Below are positions 16,540-24,833 of a stretch of 55,938 bases of DNA, piece by piece (the first letter of the stretch is position 1; each line of letters starts with the position of its first letter). This DNA is from Pseudomonadota bacterium (GTDB taxonomy: Bacteria; Pseudomonadota; Gammaproteobacteria; Burkholderiales; REEB80), in assembly GCA_028873515.1 (NCBI GenBank), contig JAGWIG010000013.1:1-55938 (forward strand). The letters are read 5' to 3'. Under the pieces are notes generated by a model. It was not told the origin of the DNA, did not search any database, and saw only the letters and a program-made list of their open reading frames with translations. The translations under genes were made by a program, and so were the position numbers.

Positions 16540-18642
16540 ATGAGCTGCACACGTATTGCTGCTCTTCTTCTTGATGGGGTGGACACTCAGGCCAAGCGAG
16601 ACGAGATCTCCCGTATTTTTCATCAGACCTCACTACTTTATGAGCGGCTGTTTGATCATCTTGCAAACAGTGAAGCATGGTATCGCAAAGCTATTCCCCT
16701 TCGCCATCCCCTTATCTTCTATTTTGGCCACACTGCCACGTTTTTCGTGAACAAGCTGCAGGTAGCCGGGCTGATTAATCAACGTCTTAACCCTCGCCTT
16801 GAGTCTATTTTCGCCGTGGGGGTAGACGAAATGTCATGGGATGATCTGGATGAGCACCACTATGACTGGCCAGCCATCGAGGAAGTACGAATCTATCGGG
16901 CCATGATGCGTGAGCAGGTGGAAAAGGTCATCCATACCCTGCCGCTTGAATTACCCATTACCTGGAATTCACCCTGGTGGGCCATACTGATGGGTATTGA
17001 GCATGAATATATCCATCTTGAAACAAGTTCGGTGCTCATGCGTCAGCTTCCCCTGTCCATGGTACGCGAAATACCGGACTGGGAGCCCTGGAAAAAAAGC
17101 GGCCTGCCACCGGAAAACAGGCTGTTGCCTGTTGGAGAAGGCGAGGTCCGCCTCGGCAAGACCTATCAAGACAGGCTATATGGCTGGGACAACGAGTACG
17201 GAAAACATGAGGTCCTGCTTAAGGCTTTTTCCGCCGGAAAGTATCTGGTCAGCAATCATGAGTTTCTTCCCTTTGTCGAGGCAGACGGGTATGACAATCC
17301 CCGCTGGTGGACCGAAGAAGGGGATCGCTGGCGCCGCTTTGCAAAAACCCGGCACCCATGCTTCTGGGTGGCCGATGCAAATAACTGGAAGCTCAGGCTG
17401 ATTGCCTCGGAACGCTCCATGCCATGGGACTGGCCTGTCGAGGTCAACGCCCTGGAAGCAGAGGCTTTCTGCGCATGGAAATCAGCCCAGGATGGAATCC
17501 TTCTTCGTTTACCCAGCGAAGATGAGTGGAGAAGGCTTCGAGATCTTTCCACCATTCCAGACATCGATGAATGGAAAGAAGCACCCGCCAACATTGGGCT
17601 TGCCTATGGGGCTTCACCCTGCCCGGTATCCCATTTCTGCCATGGTGATTTTTATGATGTCATCGGTAATGTCTGGCAATGGACGGCAACCCCAACCTAC
17701 CCATTCAACGGGTTCGCCGTTCATCCCTACTATGATGATTTCACCATACCCACCTTTGACCAGCAGCATAACCTCATCAAGGGGGGATCATTCGCGTCCC
17801 TGGGCAATGAAATGCAGCGCGAAGCCCGATACGCCTTCCGCCGCCATTTTTTCCAGCATGCAGGTTTTCGCTATGTGCACTCCTCCAATCCCCTGCCCGA
17901 AGTGCCCGTATATGAAAGTGATGCGGCCATTTCACAGTATTGTGATTTTCATTATGGGCCCGAGCACTTCGGGGTCAGGAATTTCCCCTCCTCCATTGCA
18001 AGCCTTGCCATCAAGGCAATGCAGAAACGGCCCCTGCGACGCGCGCTGGATATAGGATGTGCTGTCGGGCGCAGCAGTTTTGAACTGGCGCGGTATTGCC
18101 CGGAAGTCATCGGCCTGGATTTCTCAGCCCGTTTCATTCAGGTCGCGACCCGCCTGCGGGATCAGGAAAGCTTTACCTATACCCTGACAGAAGAAGGGGA
18201 TCTGCATAGTTACCACCATGCCATGCTTGCGGATCTGGGACTGGCTGAAACCGCTTCCCGAGTCCGGTTTTTCCAGGCAGATGCCTGCAACCTCAAACCC
18301 CTCTACCAGGATTTTGATCTGGTTGTTGCCGCGAACCTCATCGATCGCCTGTATAAGCCCCGCCAGTTCCTCGAAGAAATCGCAAAACGGATGGCATCAG
18401 GCGGGATACTTGTCCTGAGTTCGCCCTATACCTGGCTGACAGAACATACTCCACGCGAAGAATGGCTGGGTGGCTTCAAGCGTGATGGAGAAAATTTCAC
18501 CACCCTGGAAGCCCTGCGTGAACTACTGGCTCCCAGTTTTATTCTGGCCCAGGATCCCCTGGATCAGCCCTTTGTCATTCGAGAAACTGCACGTAAATAC
18601 CAGCACAGCCTGGCCCAGGTCACAGTCTGGGAACGTAAGTAA
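16540..18642 (+). CDS. ovoA: 5-histidylcysteine sulfoxide synthase / methyltransferase OvoA
   Basis: A 700-aa three-domain enzyme that starts ovothiol synthesis. A non-haem iron sulfoxide synthase joins cysteine to C5 of histidine, and a C-terminal SAM methyltransferase later methylates the imidazole. The DinB-like N-terminal domain holds the iron ligands: His64 in FYFGHTA, then HEYIHLE with His155 and His159. The FGE-type domain follows (NVWQWTATPTYPFNGF, IKGGSFASLG, RYAFRRHFF). The methyltransferase begins near residue 500 (ALDIGCAVGRSSFELARY). The length fits OvoA, not ergothioneine EgtB, which lacks the methyltransferase. The enzyme is cytoplasmic and its product is an antioxidant thiol. 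The start has AAGGA 8 nt upstream. Confidence 0.95.
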   Translation: MSCTRIAALLLDGVDTQAKRDEISRIFHQTSLLYERLFDHLANSEAWYRKAIPLRHPLIFYFGHTATFFVNKLQVAGLINQRLNPRLESIFAVGVDEMSWDDLDEHHYDWPAIEEVRIYRAMMREQVEKVIHTLPLELPITWNSPWWAILMGIEHEYIHLETSSVLMRQLPLSMVREIPDWEPWKKSGLPPENRLLPVGEGEVRLGKTYQDRLYGWDNEYGKHEVLLKAFSAGKYLVSNHEFLPFVEADGYDNPRWWTEEGDRWRRFAKTRHPCFWVADANNWKLRLIASERSMPWDWPVEVNALEAEAFCAWKSAQDGILLRLPSEDEWRRLRDLSTIPDIDEWKEAPANIGLAYGASPCPVSHFCHGDFYDVIGNVWQWTATPTYPFNGFAVHPYYDDFTIPTFDQQHNLIKGGSFASLGNEMQREARYAFRRHFFQHAGFRYVHSSNPLPEVPVYESDAAISQYCDFHYGPEHFGVRNFPSSIASLAIKAMQKRPLRRALDIGCAVGRSSFELARYCPEVIGLDFSARFIQVATRLRDQESFTYTLTEEGDLHSYHHAMLADLGLAETASRVRFFQADACNLKPLYQDFDLVVAANLIDRLYKPRQFLEEIAKRMASGGILVLSSPYTWLTEHTPREEWLGGFKRDGENFTTLEALRELLAPSFILAQDPLDQPFVIRETARKYQHSLAQVTVWERK

Positions 18643-19788
18643 TTGATTGATTTTGATAAAGCTATCCTGCGCATGGGAAGCGGGTCACTTAAATGGGATG
18701 ATGCTGCCAGCCGTTTTGGAGCTGAAGTATTGCCCATGTGGGTGGCTGACATGGACTTTGCCTCTCCTGAAGCCGTGCAGGCTGCCCTGGCTGAGCGGGT
18801 ATCCCACCCAGTCTATGGTTATCCATCAGGGAAAGAGGCCATCCTGAGGATAGCGGCAGACTGGATAGAAAAACGCCATGGCTTTCAACCCGATCCTGAT
18901 CACCTGCTTCTCATGAATGGTGTTGTATCCGGAATTTCTGCAGCAGTTCGTGCCTTTACCCGAATCGGGGAGAATGTCCTGGTTCTTTCACCTGCCATCC
19001 CTCCTTTTTTCAGTGCTGTACAGGAGCAGGAGCGGACCCTGCTCGAAGTACCCCTGCGAAAAGAAAAGAATAACCGTTATGAAATTGACTGGCCAAAACT
19101 GGAAACCCTCCTCCCCGAAGCCAGGATGTTAGTGTTGTGCTCCCCACACAATCCAACTGGCCGGGTCTGGGATTACGCTGAGCTATACCATCTGGGATCG
19201 CTTGCAAGCCGTCATGGCGTTTTCGTCCTCAGTGATGAGGTTCACGCCGATCTGGCCTATCCCGGACACCCCCATACCCCTTTTGCACAGTTGTTTCCGG
19301 ATAGTCTGCTACTGGGTTCGGCAGGGAAAAGCTTCAATATCGCAGGCATCGGGGGGGCGTTTGCACTTCTGGAAGACGAACAGCATCGGAAGTGTTATGC
19401 CAAAGAATTACGTCGCAGCCATCTGGACGAGATGTCCCTTTTTTCCCTCACCGCCATGAAAGCGGCCTGGGAAAAGGGACAACCTTGGCTCGACAGGTTA
19501 CGTGACTATCTTCATTCCAATGCCAGCCACCTGGGCCAGCGTCTGTCCACGGAACTACCTGGCATTGATTATGTGTTGCCTGAATTTGGCTATCTCGCCT
19601 GGCTTGACCTGCGGGCGCTGGGCCTTGAAGATCAAGACATTGCCGGCCATCTGCTCAAAGCCCGGCTGGGATTGAGTCCAGGTCCGTATTTCGGATCTGA
19701 AGGTCACGGGTTTGTCCGGCTTAACTTTGGAACCAGCAGGGCAGTACTGGATGAGGGGATTGATCGTCTTGCCCAGGCTTTTGGTTAA
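18643..19788 (+). CDS. ovoB: PLP-dependent C-S lyase OvoB (MalY/PatB fold)
   Basis: A 381-aa fold-type I PLP enzyme of the MalY/PatB family. Visible are SPHNPTGRVW, SDEVHADLAY and the PLP-binding lysine Lys229 in GSAGKSFNIAGIG. The first codon is a TTG directly after the ovoA stop, and ATG 18673 is an alternative. Such zero-spacing implies translational coupling. By context it should cleave the sulfoxide-linked OvoA product to give the 5-thiohistidine. Without ovoA beside it, it would be called a cystathionine beta-lyase, and that activity remains possible. Confidence 0.9.
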   Translation: MIDFDKAILRMGSGSLKWDDAASRFGAEVLPMWVADMDFASPEAVQAALAERVSHPVYGYPSGKEAILRIAADWIEKRHGFQPDPDHLLLMNGVVSGISAAVRAFTRIGENVLVLSPAIPPFFSAVQEQERTLLEVPLRKEKNNRYEIDWPKLETLLPEARMLVLCSPHNPTGRVWDYAELYHLGSLASRHGVFVLSDEVHADLAYPGHPHTPFAQLFPDSLLLGSAGKSFNIAGIGGAFALLEDEQHRKCYAKELRRSHLDEMSLFSLTAMKAAWEKGQPWLDRLRDYLHSNASHLGQRLSTELPGIDYVLPEFGYLAWLDLRALGLEDQDIAGHLLKARLGLSPGPYFGSEGHGFVRLNFGTSRAVLDEGIDRLAQAFG

Positions 19789-20088
19789 AAAAACCCGCTT
19801 GCCTTACAGGTAACCCTAGAATAAACAAGCAGGCCAGTGACCGGTTCAAGATGAATCCCAAGCCTTCCCTGCAGGCACGAAACAAGGCATGGACATCTGT
19901 GCATCGCCTCTCACATTACGGCTAAGGCATGAAAATTAATTGCAAAATATTGTAAGCGGTAAGACTCGGCGTAAGGAGGAGGCAGCCGATATCCTGAAGA
20001 AGATTTCCAACCAGGAATATGCCATCAGAACCCGGGATTCAAATGGCAATGCAAGAAGATTGGTCATTAATGATCGAGATGATATTAC
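19789..20088. other. Region after ovoB with no firm gene
   Basis: An open frame starting at a TTG at 19940 continues past the terminator, which makes it unlikely in full. It contains a strong AAGGAGGAGG at 19973-19982, but no ATG, GTG or TTG follows at proper spacing. The stretch could be a 3' UTR, a small RNA or a decayed gene. Confidence 0.4.
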
Positions 20089-20120
20089 AGGGCCTAGTCA
20101 TGGGCAGGCCCTTTTTTTTT
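20089..20120 (+). terminator. Intrinsic terminator, probably ending the ovoAB transcript
   Basis: GGGCCT at 20090-20095 pairs with AGGCCC at 20106-20111 around a 10-nt loop, and nine T residues follow on the plus strand. No T-run follows on the minus strand, so it does not serve trbI. It lies 300 bp after ovoB; the RNA it ends could instead start within that interval. Confidence 0.8.
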
Positions 20121-20159
20121 CAGGACCTTCGGGAAAAACCTTGTGCAACCTGCCCATTC

Positions 20160-21506
20160 CTATTGTTCGGCCCTGGCCGGATAAGGCGGCAAAAGCATAT
20201 CGCGGCGAACTGCGATACTGAATAGATGGCCCGCACGGATCGTGATTGTCGGTGCAATGGAAAGATTCCTGTTCAGCAGGGACTGGGCTGTCTGAACCAG
20301 GACCTGCCCGGCCGCGTTGCTCATGGTTCCACCACGATCAATGATCGTTACGGGCGCAGGTGGATTCCGGTTCACGAGGTTGGCCAGTTCCGCGATAACA
20401 AATCCACTTCCAAAAATTTTCCAGAAATGGTCATTGACCGAGTCCTGAATCCCGGAAGCGCCCTGTTTGCCCACTGCCGGCATGCCGGACAGGTTCACAC
20501 TTGAACCATCTGGAAAAACCAGCCGTGAAAACGCGCCCATGATCCGGACCTGGCCTGCATTCACTTCATTGTCATACTGACCAATCAAAAGAGAGCCAGC
20601 GGGAATGAGTAGCGTGTTTCCGGTCACCGAATCATAAACATTTTCACAAACCCTGGCTTCCATTGGGCCTGGCAAATCAGAAACGACACGCGTCATCAAC
20701 ACTGCCCGGATGTAGCTGCCCTCGCTCACAACATACCCGGGTAAGGCGGGATTGACTGACAGCGGCGACAAAACATTACGGGGCGCTGAGGCCTGCTGGT
20801 TCAATGCCATCCAGGCCCGATCCCTGCCAACCCTGTCAAGGGGCTCCTGCTGCCTTTTTCGCCATTCATCAAGCAGGGTCTGACTCTCTTTACTGGCAGA
20901 CTCGCGAACTCCCGTCTTGGGTAAGGCTATCCCCGGTAACTGCAGCAGCCTGGCTGAACGCTTTGGACTGCTTGCATTATCCAGTGAGATATCTTCCAGT
21001 GCCATGATTTTACTGGCGCGTATCATCGCGTCACGACGCCTGCTTTTTACGGAACCCCTTTTGTACCGCGTACTAAAAAAAGGATTTTCAGACGGTAAGC
21101 TACCCTGACCCTGTCTGCTGCTCACAGAAAACCGGTGGCGGGACGCCTTGAGACTGACAGTCAAGACACGACGAGAAGGAGAGCCGGAAGTGCCTGGCAC
21201 CTGGCCCTGATGGATAATGCGTTCTGATTTCTCACCTGCTGCGACCTCAGTGGCGGCAACCGACTCAAAACCGGACCAGGGAGGTTTTCTTGAAATCGTT
21301 GCAAGGTTTGAACCTGCCTGAATTCTTGCATTCGTTCGCAAAGCTGCTTCCTTTTTCCGGATCCCCTGATAAATCATCATGGGGATAAGCAGGACAAGGG
21401 CGGCCAGAACCACCCAGATCTGGGCATTTCTCCTCACGTTTCCGAACAGGGCTGATTTTTGCGGAGCCGTCAGATCAGGTTCTTCCTCTACCATGACCGG
21501 CCCCAT
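20160..21506 (-). CDS. trbI: TrbI/VirB10 conjugal transfer protein
   Basis: A 448-aa bitopic protein with an N-terminal membrane helix (WVVLAALVLLIPMMIYQ), a long basic linker and the conserved VirB10/TrbI C-terminal domain (GYVVSEGSYIRAVLMTRVVS, NTLLIPAGSLLIGQYDNEV, GAFSRLVFPDGSSVNL). It spans from the inner membrane to the outer-membrane core complex of a type IV secretion channel. Its start overlaps trbG by 19 bp; an ATG at 21494 is an alternative. It is the last gene of a trbF-G-I block whose partner genes lie 25 kb away. Confidence 0.92.
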   Translation of the reverse strand: MGPVMVEEEPDLTAPQKSALFGNVRRNAQIWVVLAALVLLIPMMIYQGIRKKEAALRTNARIQAGSNLATISRKPPWSGFESVAATEVAAGEKSERIIHQGQVPGTSGSPSRRVLTVSLKASRHRFSVSSRQGQGSLPSENPFFSTRYKRGSVKSRRRDAMIRASKIMALEDISLDNASSPKRSARLLQLPGIALPKTGVRESASKESQTLLDEWRKRQQEPLDRVGRDRAWMALNQQASAPRNVLSPLSVNPALPGYVVSEGSYIRAVLMTRVVSDLPGPMEARVCENVYDSVTGNTLLIPAGSLLIGQYDNEVNAGQVRIMGAFSRLVFPDGSSVNLSGMPAVGKQGASGIQDSVNDHFWKIFGSGFVIAELANLVNRNPPAPVTIIDRGGTMSNAAGQVLVQTAQSLLNRNLSIAPTITIRAGHLFSIAVRRDMLLPPYPARAEQ

Positions 21507-22315
21507 CCTTGACCCCTGAACCAGTTGAACAGGGAAGGAGGGTGGTAAAGATGGAGGTTGATAATGGACACTTCCGTTCTGCCCAATTTCAGAAGCATTT
21601 TTGGCATGAGCCGCGAAATCTTGATGTAGTTTCCTTCTACGGTGTAATTTAGCAGGCTGGTTTTACCCCCGTTCCCAATTTCAAACAGGGCCGGCATTTC
21701 CTGAAGATGAGGTTCGAGCAGAATCCAGGTAAAGATTCCATTGTCAAAAACCTGCCGTGGCCTGAAATCCGCCTTTCCCTTGATACGGTAATCGAAATTC
21801 AGGCTCGAGGGATCCAGCCCAGAAACAAGAACCTGCCGCTTTCTTGCCAATTGGGACATGCTACCTGCGGGGTGACCTGCCTGTGCATTCCCGGGAATCC
21901 CTTTTGACTGCAACAGGACCATCTTCGGGTTCTGCCAGCTCACACGCTGGAACCATGTCTTGCCTGATGACACGCTACGCAGAATCAGTTGGTAAGTCTG
22001 TTTCGACGTGACAAGGGTCGCAGAGGTAAAAATCCCCCCACGTATGGGTTTGATAAAGACATGGTTTTCAGCTTCATCGACCATCCACTGAACCGTGTCC
22101 CCCATTGCCAGAGCCTGAACCCTTTCCCCGGGAGCGAGCTCTACATCGGTCACAGCACCGGGGAGGGCATAAATCGTATAAGCAATATTCGGGTCATAAT
22201 TGAATACGACCAGCCTGGCATCACCAGGCATTAAAATCGGATTTACGCCAGCCCAGAGGGTAAGAGGATAGAACCCAAGCATGACCAGATAAAGAAAACA
22301 GGCCATCAGTCGCAT
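21488..22315 (-). CDS. trbG: TrbG/VirB9 conjugal transfer protein
   Basis: A 275-aa periplasmic protein with a signal peptide (MRLMACFLYLVMLGFYPLTLWAG). It has a VirB9 N-terminal domain (ARLVVFNYDPNIAYTIYA, NHVFIKPIRGGIFTSATLVT) and C-terminal domain (DFRPRQVFDNGIFTWILL, EGNYIKISRLMPKMLLKLG). It forms the outer-membrane core with VirB10. The ATG overlaps the trbF stop by 1 bp (TGATG). No VirB7/TrbH lipoprotein gene is seen beside it. Confidence 0.92.
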   Translation of the reverse strand: MRLMACFLYLVMLGFYPLTLWAGVNPILMPGDARLVVFNYDPNIAYTIYALPGAVTDVELAPGERVQALAMGDTVQWMVDEAENHVFIKPIRGGIFTSATLVTSKQTYQLILRSVSSGKTWFQRVSWQNPKMVLLQSKGIPGNAQAGHPAGSMSQLARKRQVLVSGLDPSSLNFDYRIKGKADFRPRQVFDNGIFTWILLEPHLQEMPALFEIGNGGKTSLLNYTVEGNYIKISRLMPKMLLKLGRTEVSIINLHLYHPPSLFNWFRGQGWGRSW

Positions 22316-23007
22316 CAGCTTAGGTCCCGGGTCAGGTTAAAATCGGTGACATAAAGCCCGATCGGATTGGACAGGATTTCGACTTCCGTGTCCGGAGCCA
22401 CAATGACAAAATGTATCGTAATGGCATAGTTTTTTGTTAGGGGAGCAGCTGACAACGATCGACGTTCGGTACTCACGCGCACCAGGGCTACGCCAGCTTC
22501 AAGATAATTGATCGAGCGTAATGTCACGGACTGTGTCAGGGATGAATCAGCCTTGACCGCTTCCAGGGGCTGGGTTGCCCTGACAAAATCGGTGAATTCC
22601 TCTATGGCCTTGCCGCGAGTAAAAGAATAAGCCTCGCGAAGGTATGGGGGTGACAGGACCCCATCCACAGTCAGCAGTTTTTCTGCCCAGTGGGCCAGAA
22701 AATATGTCTGTTCCGACTGCCCTGGAACATATCGCCGGCTTGCCGCTACATCAACGGCTACATTGCCATTGCTGGCTACCCGCACAACATAGGGTACGAC
22801 GGTCTTGAGCGGCATCATGAAAAAAAGGGTCAACCCCAGGGTCAGTACTACCAGGCCCAGTAGAACCACCAGGACAAAATACCGGTTTTTTTCGACAATT
22901 GCCGATCCATAGCGCTCAAACCAGATGATTCTGGCTTTTTCATGAGCAACCAGGGGCGCCTCACCCGGAAGAGAAGCCTTTTTTCCTGACTCAGTCCAGC
23001 CTGCCAT
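22315..23007 (-). CDS. trbF: TrbF/VirB8 conjugal transfer protein
   Basis: A 230-aa inner-membrane protein with a short cytoplasmic start (PLVAHEKARIIWFERYGSA), one membrane helix (FVLVVLLGLVVLTLGLTLFF) and a periplasmic NTF2-like VirB8 domain (YFLAHWAEKLLTVDG, FTDFVRATQPLEAVKADSS). The start at 23007 is chosen because AGAGGA precedes it; an upstream frame from 23046 lacks one. In Tn4371-type elements trbF follows trbL directly; here no other trb gene lies upstream. Confidence 0.92.
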   Translation of the reverse strand: MAGWTESGKKASLPGEAPLVAHEKARIIWFERYGSAIVEKNRYFVLVVLLGLVVLTLGLTLFFMMPLKTVVPYVVRVASNGNVAVDVAASRRYVPGQSEQTYFLAHWAEKLLTVDGVLSPPYLREAYSFTRGKAIEEFTDFVRATQPLEAVKADSSLTQSVTLRSINYLEAGVALVRVSTERRSLSAAPLTKNYAITIHFVIVAPDTEVEILSNPIGLYVTDFNLTRDLS

Positions 23008-23061
23008 GGAATCCTCTGTAATCCTCAAGAAGTGAGTCCGGATCATTAAACAGGAAGACCT

Positions 23062-23343
23062 CTAAAAATGCGTCAGTAATAAAACAGGTTTCACAAGGAT
23101 AATCATGGCCAAACCAGCGAGGAAGAAATAAAGGCTATTTGCAATCTGTGGTTGGATCACACTGTTTTTTTGATCAAGCGAAGCTGATTCAGGACTCGTC
23201 AACCTGTTTTGAATTCGACATTCGGGTCTGACCCTCGAAAAATTCAGTTGGTTGGGTTTATTGCTGAAAAACCCGCTCTGAACCTGTTGCGGTGTCAGTA
23301 GGTTAGTGTGATTTTGTGGAACCAGACAAACTGATGTATGCAC
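23062..23343 (-). CDS. Possible small membrane protein upstream of trbF
   Basis: A 93-codon frame with a GTG start and no ribosome site. The C-terminal third is a clear membrane helix (ANSLYFFLAGLAMIILVKPV) and the N-terminal part is polar. It ends 54 bp before trbF on the same strand. It could be a truncated remnant at the breakpoint of the trb operon or a chance frame. It is not a VirB7 lipoprotein because it has no lipobox. Confidence 0.3.
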   Translation of the reverse strand: MHTSVCLVPQNHTNLLTPQQVQSGFFSNKPNQLNFSRVRPECRIQNRLTSPESASLDQKNSVIQPQIANSLYFFLAGLAMIILVKPVLLLTHF

Positions 23344-23491
23344 CGCATTAGCACATAAAGTTGTAGTGTCCTGGTTAAATCAGCTCAAGTTTGCATTAAG
23401 TACAACAAGACCGTGCGAATCGTCTGATGTCACAAACCATCCCGAAGGCAGTCGCTCATTAAGGCAAAAACGTGTACACGCGCTGATTGCA

Positions 23492-23536
23492 TTGGCATAC
23501 GCCAAAAAAAAGACTAGACTAACGTAGTTTAGTCTA
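23492..23536 (+). promoter_or_regulatory. Promoter and palindromic operator of the Phd/VapC pair
   Basis: TTGGCA at 23492-23497 and TAGACT at 23515-23520 are 17 nt apart, a good sigma70-type promoter. A perfect 8-bp inverted repeat, TAGACTAA (23515-23522) with TTAGTCTA (23529-23536), covers the -10 box and start region. This is where an antitoxin that represses its own operon would bind. AAGG and the antitoxin ATG follow at 23550. Confidence 0.72.
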
Positions 23537-23549
23537 ATTAAGGCAAATC

Positions 23550-23795
23550 ATGCATACCGTCAATATCCATGAAGCGAAGACGCATCTTTCCCGGCTTGTA
23601 GAGCAGGCGGCAAGGGGGGAACCGTTCATTATCGCCAAGGCCGGAAAACCCCTGGTGAAGGTGATGGCACTGGACGCTCCAACGGGGGGGCAAGTTCGCC
23701 GCCTTGGTTTTCTGATCGGAGAAATTTGCGTCCCGGATGACTTTGACCGTATGGGAAAAGAAGAAATCGAACAGTTGTTTGGGGGTGACGCATGA
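23550..23795 (+). CDS. Phd/YefM-family antitoxin
   Basis: An 81-aa protein with the Phd/YefM DNA-binding fold (MHTVNIHEAKTHLSRLVEQA, then GEPFIIAKAGKPLVKVMAL). The C-terminal tail (PDDFDRMGKEEIEQLFGGD) is the disordered toxin-binding part. It should bind and block the toxin encoded next and, with it, repress the operon through the overlapping palindrome. The stop overlaps the toxin ATG by 4 bp. Confidence 0.92.
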   Translation: MHTVNIHEAKTHLSRLVEQAARGEPFIIAKAGKPLVKVMALDAPTGGQVRRLGFLIGEICVPDDFDRMGKEEIEQLFGGDA

Positions 23796-24178
23796 AGCTG
23801 CTTCTCGATACACACTTGCTGCTTTGGGCGGCGGGGCAACCCGGGCAGTTACCCGCTGCCGCCCGGGCATTGCTTGATGATCCGCAAAACGAGCTGCTGT
23901 TCAGTTCGGCCAGCCTGTGGGAAGTTACAATCAAGCGTGGACTCGGGCGCAGTGACTTCCACGTAGACCCTCGCCTTCTACGTCGCGGGTTACTCGATAA
24001 CGGATATAGCGAGCTGCCTATCACAAGCGAACACGCTGTTGCCATCGATGGGCTACCCCCCATTCATAAAGACCCCTTCGACCGAATCCTCATAGCACAG
24101 GCAATTGTTGAAGGCATTGCATTGATTACCGCTGACCCATTGGTAGCGCGATATCCAGGCCCAGTACGAAGCGTCTAA
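23792..24178 (+). CDS. vapC: VapC-type PIN-domain ribonuclease toxin
   Basis: A 128-aa PIN-domain toxin. Acidic residues expected to bind Mg2+ are visible in LLLDTHLLLWA (first Asp), SASLWEVTIKRGLG (Glu) and HKDPFDRILIAQA (Asp), with a last acidic site in LITADPLVARY. The family cleaves tRNA or rRNA. Length and order (antitoxin first, ATGA overlap) are standard. The module sits where the trb operon appears to have been opened and could have arrived with the inserted DNA. Confidence 0.92.
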   Translation: MKLLLDTHLLLWAAGQPGQLPAAARALLDDPQNELLFSSASLWEVTIKRGLGRSDFHVDPRLLRRGLLDNGYSELPITSEHAVAIDGLPPIHKDPFDRILIAQAIVEGIALITADPLVARYPGPVRSV

Positions 24179-24367
24179 AATCCATGTCACTGCAAACCCA
24201 CCACAAGAACATGAATATTGCCAAAACTTGATTTTGACTCAAGGGTTTGGTGGAACCAGCCTTCGACACAGGCAGTTTCATTTATCGTTTTCTGGAACTA
24301 TGTGACGCCTCTAAATCCACGATCATGAAGCTCAAACAAGCGTCAAACAAAGACCTGATTATGAAAG

Positions 24368-24640
24368 GTGAAGTCATATCGCGCCATGCTTCAGAAAAAC
24401 GGCCTGGTCGCTTCCATGTCGGGAAAAGACCATGGTTACAACAATGCCCCGATTGAGATCTTCCGGGGCAGCCCTAAAAATGAAAGGGTCCATCACCAAC
24501 ACTTTGAAACCCGGATGCAGGCAAAATCTGCCATTCGGGAATACATCGGGATTTTTTATAACCGCCAACGCCGTCATAAACGGATAGGCTATCTGGCCCC
24601 TGCTGTGTTCGCACAGTCCTTCACACAGAAGGCCGCTTGA
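24368..24640 (+). pseudogene. IS3-family transposase OrfB, C-terminal fragment
   Basis: About 90 residues match the end of IS3-family OrfB integrases: YRAMLQKNGLVASMSGK, then NNAPIEIFRGSPKNE, then IREYIGIFYNRQRRHKRIGY. The upstream part with the first two catalytic aspartates is absent, and sequence before about 24368 does not continue the frame, so it is a remnant. Just after the stop, CTGTCCACTATTGTCAGGA resembles a terminal repeat of such elements and may be the right end. The fragment is next to the trb breakpoint region. Confidence 0.82.
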
Positions 24641-24833
24641 AACAGAGCTGTCCACTATTGTCAGGATACCTCATGATGTCCATGTAAAACACTCCAGATA
24701 CCCCCGGTAAAGACACCGGATGGTGACATGCCAGGGTGAAAAGTGTTAGATGCTGTTTCCACCCATAATCTGGGAAGTTTTGCACGCTGTTTTACACGCA
24801 GCCACACATTCCGGGGTGGATTCTGCTACAGGT

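Noticed and set aside
20089-20120. Terminator as the end of the minus-strand trbFGI transcript
   Set aside because: The T-run is on the plus strand only; on the minus strand the hairpin is followed by mixed sequence.
19940-20221. 93-codon TTG frame after ovoB
   Set aside because: It runs through a strong intrinsic terminator (the nine T residues) and into trbI in antisense.
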